Source: JADLGL01 sp963667605 (GTDB taxonomy: Bacteria; Pseudomonadota; Alphaproteobacteria; Rhizobiales; Kaistiaceae). Taken from it: a stretch of DNA of 64,000 bases. Below the pieces are notes generated by a model that searched no databases, had not been told where the DNA came from, and saw only the letters and a list, made by a program, of their open reading frames with translations. Location of the stretch: the NCBI GenBank assembly GCA_963667605.2, contig CAXXUZ010000003.1, forward strand, positions 744,001-808,000, given 5' to 3'. Both the position numbers and the translations under genes were made by a program. Every line of letters starts with the position of its first letter. The first letter of the stretch is position 1. Shown here in pieces: positions 19,130 through 27,058 of this stretch.

Positions 19130-20209
19130 CTAGTGGATGGAATCTAACGCTTGGTGCCCGCATCTGACAGCGGCGATGATTTTGTCGGGATCCTTTGTCC
19201 AGATGAAGGGCTGCGGATCGTTGTTGGTGTGTTCGAGGAAGCGGTTGATGGTGGCCTGGAGATCGACGATCGAGTGGAAGACGCCGCGCTTGAGACGTTG
19301 CTTTGCGAGCTTTGCGAAGAAACCTTCGACGGCGTTGAGCCAGGAGCAGGATGTTGGGGTGAAGTGGAAGAAAAAGCGCGGATGGCACGTAAGCCACCCG
19401 CGGACCTTGGGATGCTTGTGGGCGGCGTAGTTGTCGAGGATCACATGGACCAGCTTTCCCGCGGGCACGTCGGCCTCGATGGCGTTGAGGAAGCGAATGA
19501 ACTCTTGGTGTCGATGGCGCTGCATGCACTGGCCGATGACACGCCCTTCGAGCACGTTCAGCGCGGCGAACAGCGTGGTCGTGCCGTGCCGCTTGTAGTC
19601 ATGCGTCATCGTGCCCGCGCGTCCCGTCTTCATCGGCAGCCCGGGTTGGGTGCGGTCGAGCGCCTGGATCTGGCTCTTCTCGTCAACCGACAGGACAACG
19701 GCGTGCGCCGGCGGATCGACATAAAGGCCGACGATGTCCCGCAGCTTGGGAATGAACTCCGGGTCACGCGACAGCTTGAACTGCCGGACCCGGTGGGGCT
19801 GAAGCCCGTGCGCCCGCCAGATGCGCTGTACCGCGCTGACGCTGATGCCGACCGTCTTGGCCATCGCCGGCGCCGTCCAATGTGTCGCCTCGTGGCGCGG
19901 CGCACTCAGCGTCAGCGCGACGACGCGGTCAGCGATTTCCCGGCCGAGCGGCGGAACGCGCGAGGGTCGCGTCTTGTCCCGCAGCAACCCCTCGACACCC
20001 TCGTGCATGAAGCGCTCCTGCCAACGCCAAACCGCTGTCTTGCTCTTGCCGGTGCGGCGCATGATCTCGACCGTGCCGAGACCATCCCCGCTCAGAAGGA
20101 CGATCCGTGCCCGCCACACGTGTTTCTGCCGGCTGTTCCGGTCCGCAACGACCGCTTCGAGACGAGCACGGTCGGCGGTACTCACATCGACGATGATTCC
20201 TGGCCGCAT
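19130..20209 (-). CDS. IS630-family transposase
   Basis: This is a DDE transposase with an N-terminal helix-turn-helix region (GTVEIMRRTGKSKTAVWRWQ), a second HTH-like part (HWTAPAMAKTVGISVSAVQR), and a catalytic core. The acidic residues lie in SVDEKS, VILDNYAAH and NAVEGFF (numbering about 176, 259 and 295 from the ATG at 20209; a TTG at 20260 would add 17 residues). The stop codon is formed by the duplicated TA plus the next flanking base, so termination depends on the insertion site. Confidence 0.92.
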   Translation of the reverse strand: MRPGIIVDVSTADRARLEAVVADRNSRQKHVWRARIVLLSGDGLGTVEIMRRTGKSKTAVWRWQERFMHEGVEGLLRDKTRPSRVPPLGREIADRVVALTLSAPRHEATHWTAPAMAKTVGISVSAVQRIWRAHGLQPHRVRQFKLSRDPEFIPKLRDIVGLYVDPPAHAVVLSVDEKSQIQALDRTQPGLPMKTGRAGTMTHDYKRHGTTTLFAALNVLEGRVIGQCMQRHRHQEFIRFLNAIEADVPAGKLVHVILDNYAAHKHPKVRGWLTCHPRFFFHFTPTSCSWLNAVEGFFAKLAKQRLKRGVFHSIVDLQATINRFLEHTNNDPQPFIWTKDPDKIIAAVRCGHQALDSIH

Positions 20210-20280
20210 GCGCCAGACTCGCACACGACGTGCCCGGCGAGAATCCCTCGCGGGATTCAAACGTCAAATTTTATCCACTA
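19131..20280 (-). mobile_element. IS630-family insertion sequence, copy 1 (1150 bp)
   Basis: Both ends begin TAGTGGAT and continue as imperfect inverted repeats (GGAATCTAACGC against AAAATTTGACGT). The TA dinucleotides at 19131-19132 and 20279-20280 are the target duplication characteristic of IS630/Tc1 elements. Removing the element and one TA rejoins the barrel gene in frame (IDA then RLNARLG). It differs from copy 2 by one base that I could see (residue Cys versus Arg near the transposase C-terminus) and lies in the opposite orientation. Confidence 0.93.
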
Positions 20281-20730
20281 GCGTCAATAATGGTGCCAAA
20301 ACCAATCAAATGATGTGTTTCAACTTCAGCGCCAGCCAGAAAGCCGCCTCTGACGAAATTGTAGCCGAACTGGACGCCATAGAACCCCGACGTCAGCACG
20401 GTATCGTATCCGCCCGAAGCGCCGGCATAAGGTCCGGCCCAACCAAAAACGGGGGCAGCCGGCGGCGCTGCTCCTACCGTCGGTACGGTCGGCAAATCTG
20501 CTGCCATCGCTCCGGAAGCGATCAATGCTGAACCCGCCACACCTAACAAGAATGCTTTTCCGATTCTCATCGCTCTCGTCTCCGAGGTTGCCTCAGCCGG
20601 TCCGTCCGATCGCGCCGAGTCATCGACTTTCGCCAGCTATTACCACGGATCCATTGCGCGGTGGTCGCTGGTTGGTGTCGCGCTCGGTAGTTTAACGGGC
20701 TTCGTGGCCGCAAGGACACAGCGGTTGCGA

Positions 20731-20910
20731 GGGTCGTGGGTTCGAATCCCTTCACCCGCTCCAAATCTCTCCACATGGCTAAAGTGGCGGAAGACTGAGG
20801 TTTTCGGGCTGATGGAAGGCTCGGAAACGAGGCGTGAACGAGGGCGCAGAAGGGTCCGAAAAGAGCGCTCGGTTACCGCGCGGTTACATCGAGAGGCGAT
20901 TGACGATTTC
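20731..20910 (+). repeat. tRNA-Gly composite repeat, copy 1 (tRNA 3' fragment plus tail)
   Basis: GGGTCGTGGGTTCGAATCCC then TTCACCCGCTCCA matches the T-arm and acceptor end of the tRNA at 18184 with one or two changes. The tail follows to about 20910 with AAAGTGGCGGAAGACTG, CGGAAACGAGGCGTGAACG and CTCGGTTACCGCGCGG. There is no matching 5' acceptor half upstream, so this is not a functional tRNA. It separates the barrel pseudogene from the glycosyltransferase and DegT pair. Confidence 0.88.
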
Positions 20911-21043
20911 TGAAGGCATTATTGGGCGATGGGATCTGAATGGGGAGGGTGGTTTTGGCCACACCGGACGCCGCCAGTCAGATTTGATCCCATAGATCGT
21001 CTGACATGCCTGGAGCGAAACGCCGGAAGTGAATTGGGGTACG

Positions 21044-21970
21044 CTATCTTTCGAACGGGTATCTTCCGTTCGTGACACTGATCACGTGTTCCTGGAACCT
21101 CAGGTTCGAGCCGGTAAGTTTGAGATTCGTGAATTTTTTGAAGCCCTTTGCCGACGAAAATATTCGGCGACGGTCGAACCGTTTCAGCCGCGAGTAATGG
21201 AGAAATACAGCGTTCTGAAGTTCGCTTGGATATAAGTGGTCTGCGATCGGATCGTTGGGAAAGTTATACCGCATCGGCAGCGCTTTCGTCGGCAGTGCAA
21301 GATCTGCACAGGTAAGGGCGAACGACACTTGCGGTCAAAACCAGTGGCCGATGATGTCGGCCACTCGGGACCCTATTGTTCGGTTGTGCTTGTAGAATTC
21401 CCTCAGCAATGTGGGCGACCCGATAAGCACGCCATCGTTGACATAGAACGGCGCGGTGGACGGTGCGTCTTCACCGAGCAAGGAGTAGCGATAGGGGCGG
21501 TCGATCGAGTGGCCAATGACGGAAGTGGCGATCTCTGGCCAATCAATGTCCGGGTCCCTCTCCCGCGCTGGCCATGGGAAACGCTTGTGAGCGACAACTC
21601 CAGCCAATGCCGGTTTGTCCATCAAAGTTCTTCCCAAGAGATCAAAGCGGCCTAGCGGGGCGACATCGGCATCGCACAAAACCGCCAGGTCAGCGTCATC
21701 CCTCAGGAGTTCGTACGGGCGAACGCACGTTGCGGCGAAACTTGACTTCGCGAATTCATGTCTTGCGACCCATTCAATCTCAATATTTTGGAAGTAGGGC
21801 GCCCATGGCCACTTATCGGGCAATTCCGAAATTTCGTCGTCACCAAAAACAGCGACTAATCGAGCTTTCTGGTAGGCGCCCCCGAGCGCGTTCAGACAGA
21901 GCCGAAAAAACGCAATTTGCGAGAATAAGGCTTTGGTCGGGCTGGCCAGGATAAGAAAGTCCAGCTTCAA
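21044..21970 (-). pseudogene. Glycosyltransferase-like protein with an in-frame TGA
   Basis: The frame starts MKLDFLILASPTKALFSQIA and contains ADLAVLCDADVAPLGRFDLL, a DxD-like segment, as in sugar-nucleotide transferases. After about 211 codons it meets TGA (21335-21337) in the context HWF-stop-PQVSFALT, and the same frame stays open for a further 94 codons (PTKALPMRYNFPNDPIADH) to 21044. The simplest reading is one gene of about 308 residues with a Trp codon changed to TGA. It lies just downstream of the DegT gene on the same strand, a pairing common in surface-sugar loci. G+C is lower than the core genes. Confidence 0.7.
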
Positions 21971-21996
21971 CGGAGTAACATCCCTTCGCTCAACGA

Positions 21997-23118
21997 CTAC
22001 GAAAAGAACCGGCGAACACTGGTCACGACGCGATTCAGCTGTTGTTCGGTGAGTTCCGGGTAGGTCGGCAGTGAAAGAGCCGTTTTGGCGAGAGACTCAG
22101 TAACCGGCATGGGGTGAGCTTTGAGTCTGTTCTGATACGCCGGTTGTTGGTGCACGGCGTAGGGATAATGCACGCCGGCAAAGACTTCATCTGAAGCCAA
22201 ATGCGCAAAAAGGGCTTCGCGAGTTCCGGCGTCGCCCAGTCGGAGCACATAAAGATGAAATGAATGTTCGCAGCCAGACCGTCGTTTTGGTGTGGCGATC
22301 GGCAGATCGCGCAGCGAGCGGTCATAGAATTCGGCTACGTCTCGCCGTGCCTTGTTAATGGCCCGCAGGTGCTTGAGTTTGACCCCCAACACGGCGGCTT
22401 GAATGGGATCGAGCCGGCTGTTCCATCCAGGTACGACGGAGTGTTGGGGCCGATCCCAACCATATTGACCGAGCATGCGGACTCTTCCGGCGAGCTCTTC
22501 GTGATCAGTGACGACCATCCCGCCGTCTCCGATACCACCGAGGTTCTCGGTTGGAAAGAAGCTAAAGCAACCCGCCTTTCCGAAGGATCCGGTATTTCGC
22601 CCCCGAAATTCGGCTCCGTGGGAATGAGCGCAATCCTCAATGAGAAAAATCTGGTGCTCTTCGCAGATGCGAATCAGATTGCTAAGATCGGCGGGCTGGC
22701 CAAAGAGATGAACGGCAATGACCGCCCGTGTTGCGGAAGAGATAGCTCCCTCCACCGCGGCCGGATCGACGGTGAGAAAATCGGGCTCCGCGTGTACCAG
22801 GACCGGGGTCGGGCCACTCATCTCTATCGCGGCAACGGTCGCCACGGACGTGTATGACGCCGCAATCACCTCATCGCCTTGGCCGATACCGCACCCGCGA
22901 AGCGCCAGGTGCAGGGCGTCCGTGCCGCTATTCACGCCGACGCCGTATTTACAGCCGACGAAACTCGAAAATGAGTGTTCGAATCGCTCTACGGCCGGCC
23001 CGGCGCTGTAGTTTGTTCCCTGCAGAACTCCGGCGATCGCCTGGTCGACCTCATCCTTGAGGGCAAGATAGCTGGCGCGTGGATCTGCCGTGTGGATCGG
23101 TCGGGCTAAGTCGCTCAT
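21997..23118 (-). CDS. DegT/DnrJ/EryC1/StrS-family protein lacking the PLP lysine
   Basis: The family normally comprises PLP-dependent aminotransferases acting on nucleotide-linked keto-sugars. The 373-residue product from the ATG at 23118 has the fold motifs GVNSGTDALHLAL, IEDCAHSHGAEFRG (the Asp that binds the PLP nitrogen is kept), GCFSFFPT and NLGGIGDGGMVVTD. The Schiff-base lysine expected directly before NLGGIGDGG is Glu (codon GAG at 22546-22548, residue 191). It should therefore not work as a normal aminotransferase. It could be an inactivated gene or, less likely, a divergent function; ColD-type dehydratases use His at this site. An upstream ATG at 23160 would add 14 residues. Confidence 0.85.
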   Translation of the reverse strand: MSDLARPIHTADPRASYLALKDEVDQAIAGVLQGTNYSAGPAVERFEHSFSSFVGCKYGVGVNSGTDALHLALRGCGIGQGDEVIAASYTSVATVAAIEMSGPTPVLVHAEPDFLTVDPAAVEGAISSATRAVIAVHLFGQPADLSNLIRICEEHQIFLIEDCAHSHGAEFRGRNTGSFGKAGCFSFFPTENLGGIGDGGMVVTDHEELAGRVRMLGQYGWDRPQHSVVPGWNSRLDPIQAAVLGVKLKHLRAINKARRDVAEFYDRSLRDLPIATPKRRSGCEHSFHLYVLRLGDAGTREALFAHLASDEVFAGVHYPYAVHQQPAYQNRLKAHPMPVTESLAKTALSLPTYPELTEQQLNRVVTSVRRFFS

Positions 23119-23199
23119 TGTATTCGCGTCTTTCGCCACCACACCGCGCCTAGCGGTCAACTCGGCCGCCTCAAAACCCCAGCGGCCGGGCTGCTGTCA

Positions 23200-23345
23200 A
23201 GACCGGTTCAACTGGCGCCGATCTCCGCACGGCCCCTTCCGGCCTTCGTTCAACCTCATTTCCAGGCCTCCCATTGGCTCAGAAACCGCCGTCTTCCGCC
23301 GTTCTAGTGCTATCGTTAGTGTTGGAGCGGCCGATGGGATTCTAA
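23200..23345 (-). repeat. tRNA-Gly composite repeat, inverted copy A
   Basis: Read on the minus strand from 23345: AGAATCCCATCGGCCGCTCC, then AA, then about 20 diverged bases, then ACGGCGGAAGACGGCGGTTT, CTGAG, and later GGAAATGAGGTTGAACGAAG and GGCCGG. The order and spacing match the direct copies but the orientation is opposite. The CGGTTAC part of the tail is not recognisable. It lies just upstream of the DegT gene. The 200 bp between this copy and copy 2 hold no gene I can support. Confidence 0.7.
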
Positions 23346-23542
23346 CCGAGCGTGGAACGGAAGGTTGTCGCCACTTGAACACAGCGAGAGCCGCGCCCTT
23401 CCGCTTGATCACGGCAGGGGCCGTAGGCGTTGACCTGATCCAAATGTCCGCTTTGCGCCAACAGCGGGGCAATCGCGGGGGTGCTCATCGCCAACGACAG
23501 AATAGCCTGAGGGCCCCGCCGGCGCGTTGCCAGGACGGTCTT

Positions 23543-23722
23543 AGGATCGAAATCCCATCGCCCGCTCCAAATTCGCCGTACATCTTAAAAATGGCGTAAG
23601 ACGGCGGTTTCTGAGGGTATTAGACCACCGGAAACGAGGCGTGAACGAAGGCCGAAAAGAGCTCGTTGAGGCCGCTCGGTTACCGCGCGGTTACATGGAC
23701 GAGCGATCGACGATTCCTGGGG
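23543..23722 (+). repeat. tRNA-Gly composite repeat, copy 2
   Basis: AGGATCGAAATCCCATCGCC then CGCTCCA repeats the tRNA 3' end. The tail follows with GTAAGACGGCGGTTTCTGAG, CGGAAACGAGGCGTGAACGA, then GCTCGGTTACCGCGCGGTTA and GAGCGATCGACGATTCC. All tail blocks are present in the same order as at tail 0. Confidence 0.88.
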
Positions 23723-23744
23723 CGAAGGCCACCAACCGTTGATC

Positions 23745-24504
23745 CTAAGTCGCGGGTGTCGGAGGCGTGAACTCTATTTTCAGCGTGTAGGTGTCTGTCG
23801 CTGTACGGTTCAGAGCCGCCCCGATTGATCGTTGGGGTGCGGGAACCAAAGTGAGTGTAGGAGTCGCTCCGACCTTATGTTCAAACTTGAACTGCTGAGT
23901 GTACGTGTAGCCGGCCGCGTGATCCTGCTCGGCGTAATACGCGGCGCCCCAAAGCGCGTACAAAGCATTCTCCAGTACTAGTGGGGAGACGTCGAGAGCA
24001 GTTAAATGGCACCTGCTCAAGCTACGGAGCTCTTGAAAGGAGTATTTGATCGGTAAATTCTGAGTTCTGGTCGCCGTGCGTGTCATTTCCGCAGTCGGGG
24101 TCATTTTGGCGAGTAATGCCCCGAGTACTGGCATCGACCAAACAACACTAGAGAGGCCAATTGCGTTTGAGACGTTTTCTATAAGCTCGTAGGTTATCTT
24201 GACGGTCCAGCCGTTCTAAGCATTGTCAGGCAGTAGTGCAAGCATTGTCAGGCAGTAGTGGTTGAGCCAAAAGGTCATGGTGGAGGTCACAAGCTGCCGC
24301 GAATGCCACCCCACCGACGTTCACGTGCGGGCTGACGTCGCTGCTCATTCGGGGCAGAGTGCTGCAGCCCGAAAGGATCACAGCGCCGCAAATCAAAAAG
24401 GTACGCCCGACGCCATTCGGTAAGGCTTCAAGTCGTGCACCGGCCAAAGTCGTTCCTCCAGCTGAGTTGCAAGCCTTGACCCGGTCTGAAACACCTGTAC
24501 GCAA
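23745..24504 (-). pseudogene. Lipoprotein gene broken by a 22-bp duplication and a stop codon
   Basis: The 5' part encodes a lipoprotein signal (RTFLICGAVILSGCSTLP, lipobox LSGC) and continues to CDLHHDLLAQPLLPDN. A 22-bp tandem duplication at 24218-24260 then shifts the frame. If one unit is removed, the frame passes through a single TAG into NGWTVKITYELIENVSN and on to the stop at 23745 (about 250 codons in all). The distal part includes LVLENALYALWGAAYYAEQD and ends TDTYTLKIEFTP. I do not recognise the family. Two independent lesions argue for a true pseudogene. Confidence 0.65.
24218..24260. repeat. 22-bp tandem duplication inside the lipoprotein gene
   Basis: The unit AAGCATTGTCAGGCAGTAGT plus GC at 24218-24239 is repeated at once at 24240-24260, identical except for the last base. 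As 22 is not a multiple of three, it causes a frameshift. This looks like replication slippage or a local duplication. Confidence 0.9.
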
Positions 24505-24589
24505 GCAGGGTCTACAGCTCAGTCTCGACCGAGATCCTGAACGGTTGTGGTTGATTTATGGTTAACGCACCTCTGTCGATTGTGGTCTT

Positions 24590-24770
24590 CGGGTCGGAAT
24601 CCCATCGTCCGCTCCAAATCGACAGAAGTCCCAAAAATGGCTGAAAACAGCGGTTTACAGGGGGTCGAGCCGCTCGGAAACGGGGCGTGAACGAAGGCTG
24701 GGATGGACCCTTGGAGGCCTCTCGGTTACCGCGCGGTTACATCGACGAACGATCGACGATTCCCGGGGCG
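24590..24770 (+). repeat. tRNA-Gly composite repeat, copy 3
   Basis: CGGGTCGGAATCCCATCGTC then CGCTCCA corresponds to the tRNA 3' end with two substitutions. The tail includes AAAAATGGCTGAAAACAGCG, CTCGGAAACGGGGCGTGAAC, GAAGGC, CTCGGTTACCGCGCGGTTAC and ATCGACGAACGATCGACG. It separates the lipoprotein pseudogene from the GGDEF gene. Confidence 0.87.
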
Positions 24771-24839
24771 ATTTCGGCTCGCCGAAACGCGTCTTAAGCT
24801 GCGGCACCCACCGAGGGCTGTCTGTCGACAATCCGAACT

Positions 24840-24925
24840 CGCGATAGCACCGAGCGAGCCCGCCCGCGTTCGTCCCTTTCCGAGCCCCCAATCGGCCCAG
24901 AAACCGCTTGCCTGAATATGAACAA
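24840..24925 (-). repeat. tRNA-Gly composite repeat, inverted tail fragment B
   Basis: On the minus strand, GCGGTTTCTGGGCCGATTGG, then GGGCTCGGAAA, then GGGACGAACGCGGGC reproduce the middle of the tail with the usual spacing. The tRNA part is too diverged to be certain. With inverted copy A it shows that this repeat is found in both orientations. Confidence 0.55.
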
Positions 24926-25032
24926 AGGTCCTGTTCTGGGACCCCGGTTGCGGATTTCCTACCGCTACACGTATTGGTAACCGCGGCGGAGGATGGTCCT
25001 CCGTTCACCGTCAGACTTGAGGCCCAACGTTT

Positions 25033-26241
25033 GTGGCAGGAATGGCGCTCGATTCAACCACGGTCGTGACGACACTCTCCTTTGTGGCGCTGATGAGTGG
25101 AGTATTCCTGCTCTTTATGGGGCGGCGATCCGACGCCACCGCGCCGGCGGTGCTGTGGGCTGTGTCCAACCTTTTCCTGGCGCTTGGTATCGCCCTGGTC
25201 CTCCAACAAAACACCCACGAGCTTGCGTTTCTGTGTGTAATCGTTTCGGCGGCGCTGATGTGGGTCTCAATCGCCAACTTCAACAAAAGACCGGTGGAGC
25301 CGATTTGGCTGATGGCTGGCGGCGTCGCTTGGGTATTCGTCAGCTACGGCCCCTTAGCGGATTTCGGCTTCCAAGCCGCAGCCTACATGGCGGTTTCGGC
25401 GGTCTATTTATTGGCATGTACCTGGGAATTGTGGCGCGGACGTGCGGAACAACTGCCAGCGCGGTGGCCCCTGCTCGGACTGGTTCTGATTTACGCTCTG
25501 ACCCGCGCCTTTGGTGCGACGTTACTAATCCCCTATCAGGCCGCCTCCGAGATATCGGCTGGCGGAGGCCTGTGGCCCATCTATGTTGCATCAATAATAT
25601 ACATAATCGGCAGCACCGCTTTCTTGATGGCGATGATCAAGGAACGCACGGTTGCGGGGCATCAACACGCCGCACAAGTCGATTCGCTGACCGGTATCGC
25701 CAATCGGGGAGCGGTGATGGAAGCCGGCAGCATGGCAATGGCGCAGGCCTTCGCGCGCGGCAAACCGCTGGCCTTGGCAATCTTCGACCTCGATCGCTTC
25801 AAGGGGGTTAATGACACCTTCGGCCATCGCACCGGCGATTTCGTTCTGAGACGCTTCGCCGAAGCTGCTAACGCCGGACTGCGACCAAGCGATCTGATCG
25901 GACGGATCGGCGGGGAGGAATTCCTGGCCGTTATCCCCGGTGCAGGCGCAGAAGCGGCGGTAGCGATTGCTGAACGGTTTCGCGATATTTTTGCAGAATC
26001 GGCCATTTGGATCGATGGTAAGCCAGTGCAAGCAACAGTTAGCGCCGGGGTCGCGGTGGGACAGCCCGGTGATCAAATCGAGCGGTTGGAGGGTCTTCTG
26101 GACCGTGCTGACCGAGCCTTATATGCCGCGAAAGCTGCCGGCCGCGACCGAGTGAGCCTCAGCGTCGAGTCGGAAATTCCGCCGACTCGACGAACGTGGC
26201 GCGCTTGGCCTAAGGCCTCTAGAATCCACATCGCCAGCTAA
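25033..26241 (+). CDS. Membrane diguanylate cyclase (GGDEF domain)
   Basis: The 402-residue protein has five to seven hydrophobic helices (residues about 10-205), then a complete GGDEF domain. Motifs are DSLTGIANR (217-225), FDLDRFKGVND, and the active site GGEEF at 293-297. A RxxD inhibitory site (RPSD, 284-287) sits five residues before it, so product inhibition by cyclic di-GMP is expected. It should make c-di-GMP from two GTP at the inner membrane. A GTG at 25033 with an upstream GAGG is chosen; the ATG at 25042 is possible. It fills most of one repeat-bounded segment of the island. Confidence 0.92.
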   Translation: MAGMALDSTTVVTTLSFVALMSGVFLLFMGRRSDATAPAVLWAVSNLFLALGIALVLQQNTHELAFLCVIVSAALMWVSIANFNKRPVEPIWLMAGGVAWVFVSYGPLADFGFQAAAYMAVSAVYLLACTWELWRGRAEQLPARWPLLGLVLIYALTRAFGATLLIPYQAASEISAGGGLWPIYVASIIYIIGSTAFLMAMIKERTVAGHQHAAQVDSLTGIANRGAVMEAGSMAMAQAFARGKPLALAIFDLDRFKGVNDTFGHRTGDFVLRRFAEAANAGLRPSDLIGRIGGEEFLAVIPGAGAEAAVAIAERFRDIFAESAIWIDGKPVQATVSAGVAVGQPGDQIERLEGLLDRADRALYAAKAAGRDRVSLSVESEIPPTRRTWRAWPKASRIHIAS

Positions 26242-26347
26242 GGTGTGCCAATCCCAGGCGCCACGGTCGTGTTCCCATGCCCTTGCATCCTGGCACCACT
26301 GACTTTTTCCGGCGAGCCGCGATTGTCCGATAATAGCCCGCGCTACA

Positions 26348-26665
26348 CTATTCCTGAGGGATCGGCGCCAGTTCCATTATGTCAATCGAGTTGGCGGCGT
26401 CCGCCAGATGCGGGTGGTCGCCCAAGAGTCCCCTAGCCGACGCGACATCCGCGGCTTCGACGATGGAGTAGCCATTGACGTCGGTGTTTCCTCCACCATC
26501 TGGCAGGTGGCCGGAGGCAATTAGGGGCGCACTAAATTCCAGCACGGCCTTATCGTTCCTGGCGTACCAAGCATTCCATTGATCCATGACCTCCTTACCC
26601 ATTTCAGGTGTGATCGACGCCATGTCTGGAGCTGGACCGCGATAAAGAAGCATGAACTTTGGCAT
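26348..26665 (-). CDS. YCII-related domain protein
   Basis: This 105-residue protein has the YCII-like layout: an N-terminal strand MPKFMLLYRG, a helix with MGKEVMDQWNAWYARND, a segment LIASGHLPDGGGNTDVNGYS, and IVEAADVASARGLLGDHPHL near the end. Related proteins are dimeric alpha-beta barrel proteins, often found beside sigma factors; no enzyme activity is established. It is convergent with the GGDEF gene and lies upstream of repeat copy 4. Confidence 0.8.
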   Translation of the reverse strand: MPKFMLLYRGPAPDMASITPEMGKEVMDQWNAWYARNDKAVLEFSAPLIASGHLPDGGGNTDVNGYSIVEAADVASARGLLGDHPHLADAANSIDIMELAPIPQE

Positions 26666-26781
26666 TCACCGTCCTCCCGTTTCGATACCGAACTCTGTGA
26701 CCGTCCGACGGAGCGGCCAAGGGAAAAAATAGCCGACAACTGTTGGCGGGGCCACCCTCCTTGTTACCAAGAGGGGTGTTG

Positions 26782-26960
26782 GGTCCATGGGTCGAAATCC
26801 CATCGCCCGCTCCAAATCTCTTCAAGTGGCAAAAGTGGCTGGATACGGCGGTTTCTGGCGGTGTCGGCCGCTCAGAAACGAGGCGTGAACGCGACCGCGA
26901 AAGGGCCTCAAATGGGCGCTCGGTTACCGCGCGGTTACATCGACGAGCGATCGGCGCTTT
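26782..26960 (+). repeat. tRNA-Gly composite repeat, copy 4
   Basis: GGTCCATGGGTCGAAATCCC then ATCGCCCGCTCCA, followed by AATCTCTTCAAGTGGCAAAA, GTGGCTGG, ACGGCGGTTTCTGG, CTCAGAAACGAGGCGTGAAC, GCGACCGCGAAAGGGC, CTCGGTTACCGCGCGGTTAC and ATCGACGAGCGATCGGCG. Of all copies this tail is the closest to tail 0 behind the intact tRNA. Confidence 0.9.
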
Positions 26961-27058
26961 GAGAGCGGCGAAAAAGGCCTCGCCAACTTCATTCACACAA
27001 TTGATGTTCGAGCACGCGGTGGCAACATCAGTGCGTTAGTCATGTTAGGCTGCTGTTC

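Larger units (their letters stand above)
18472..20570 (-). pseudogene. Outer-membrane beta-barrel protein, split by IS630 and by an internal stop
   Basis: The 5' part (20281-20570) encodes a signal peptide (MRIGKAFLLGVAGSALIASG) followed by FGWAGPYAGASGGY, typical of alphaproteobacterial Omp25/RopB-type barrels. IS630 copy 1 interrupts it at a TA. Beyond the IS the frame resumes with LNARLGAILGDRFLVYGEAG and reaches GGVNYHPAD. A TGA at 18862-18864 then falls where Trp is expected (GPFD-stop-AGLYFG, compare FGWAGPYAG), and a second, homologous barrel unit follows to GVNIHFGE. So the ancestral gene coded two tandem barrel units of about 130 residues each. It is not functional as it stands. Confidence 0.75.

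Noticed and set aside
19151..20281. Long plus-strand frame of 376 codons antisense to the IS630 transposase (and its twin at 38937-40067)
   Set aside because: It mirrors the transposase codons, has no motif or ribosome site, and appears in both IS copies only because the element is duplicated.
20640..20763. A second functional tRNA near 20.7 kb
   Set aside because: Only the T-arm and 3' acceptor half match. No 5' acceptor strand or proper anticodon arm can be paired with it.
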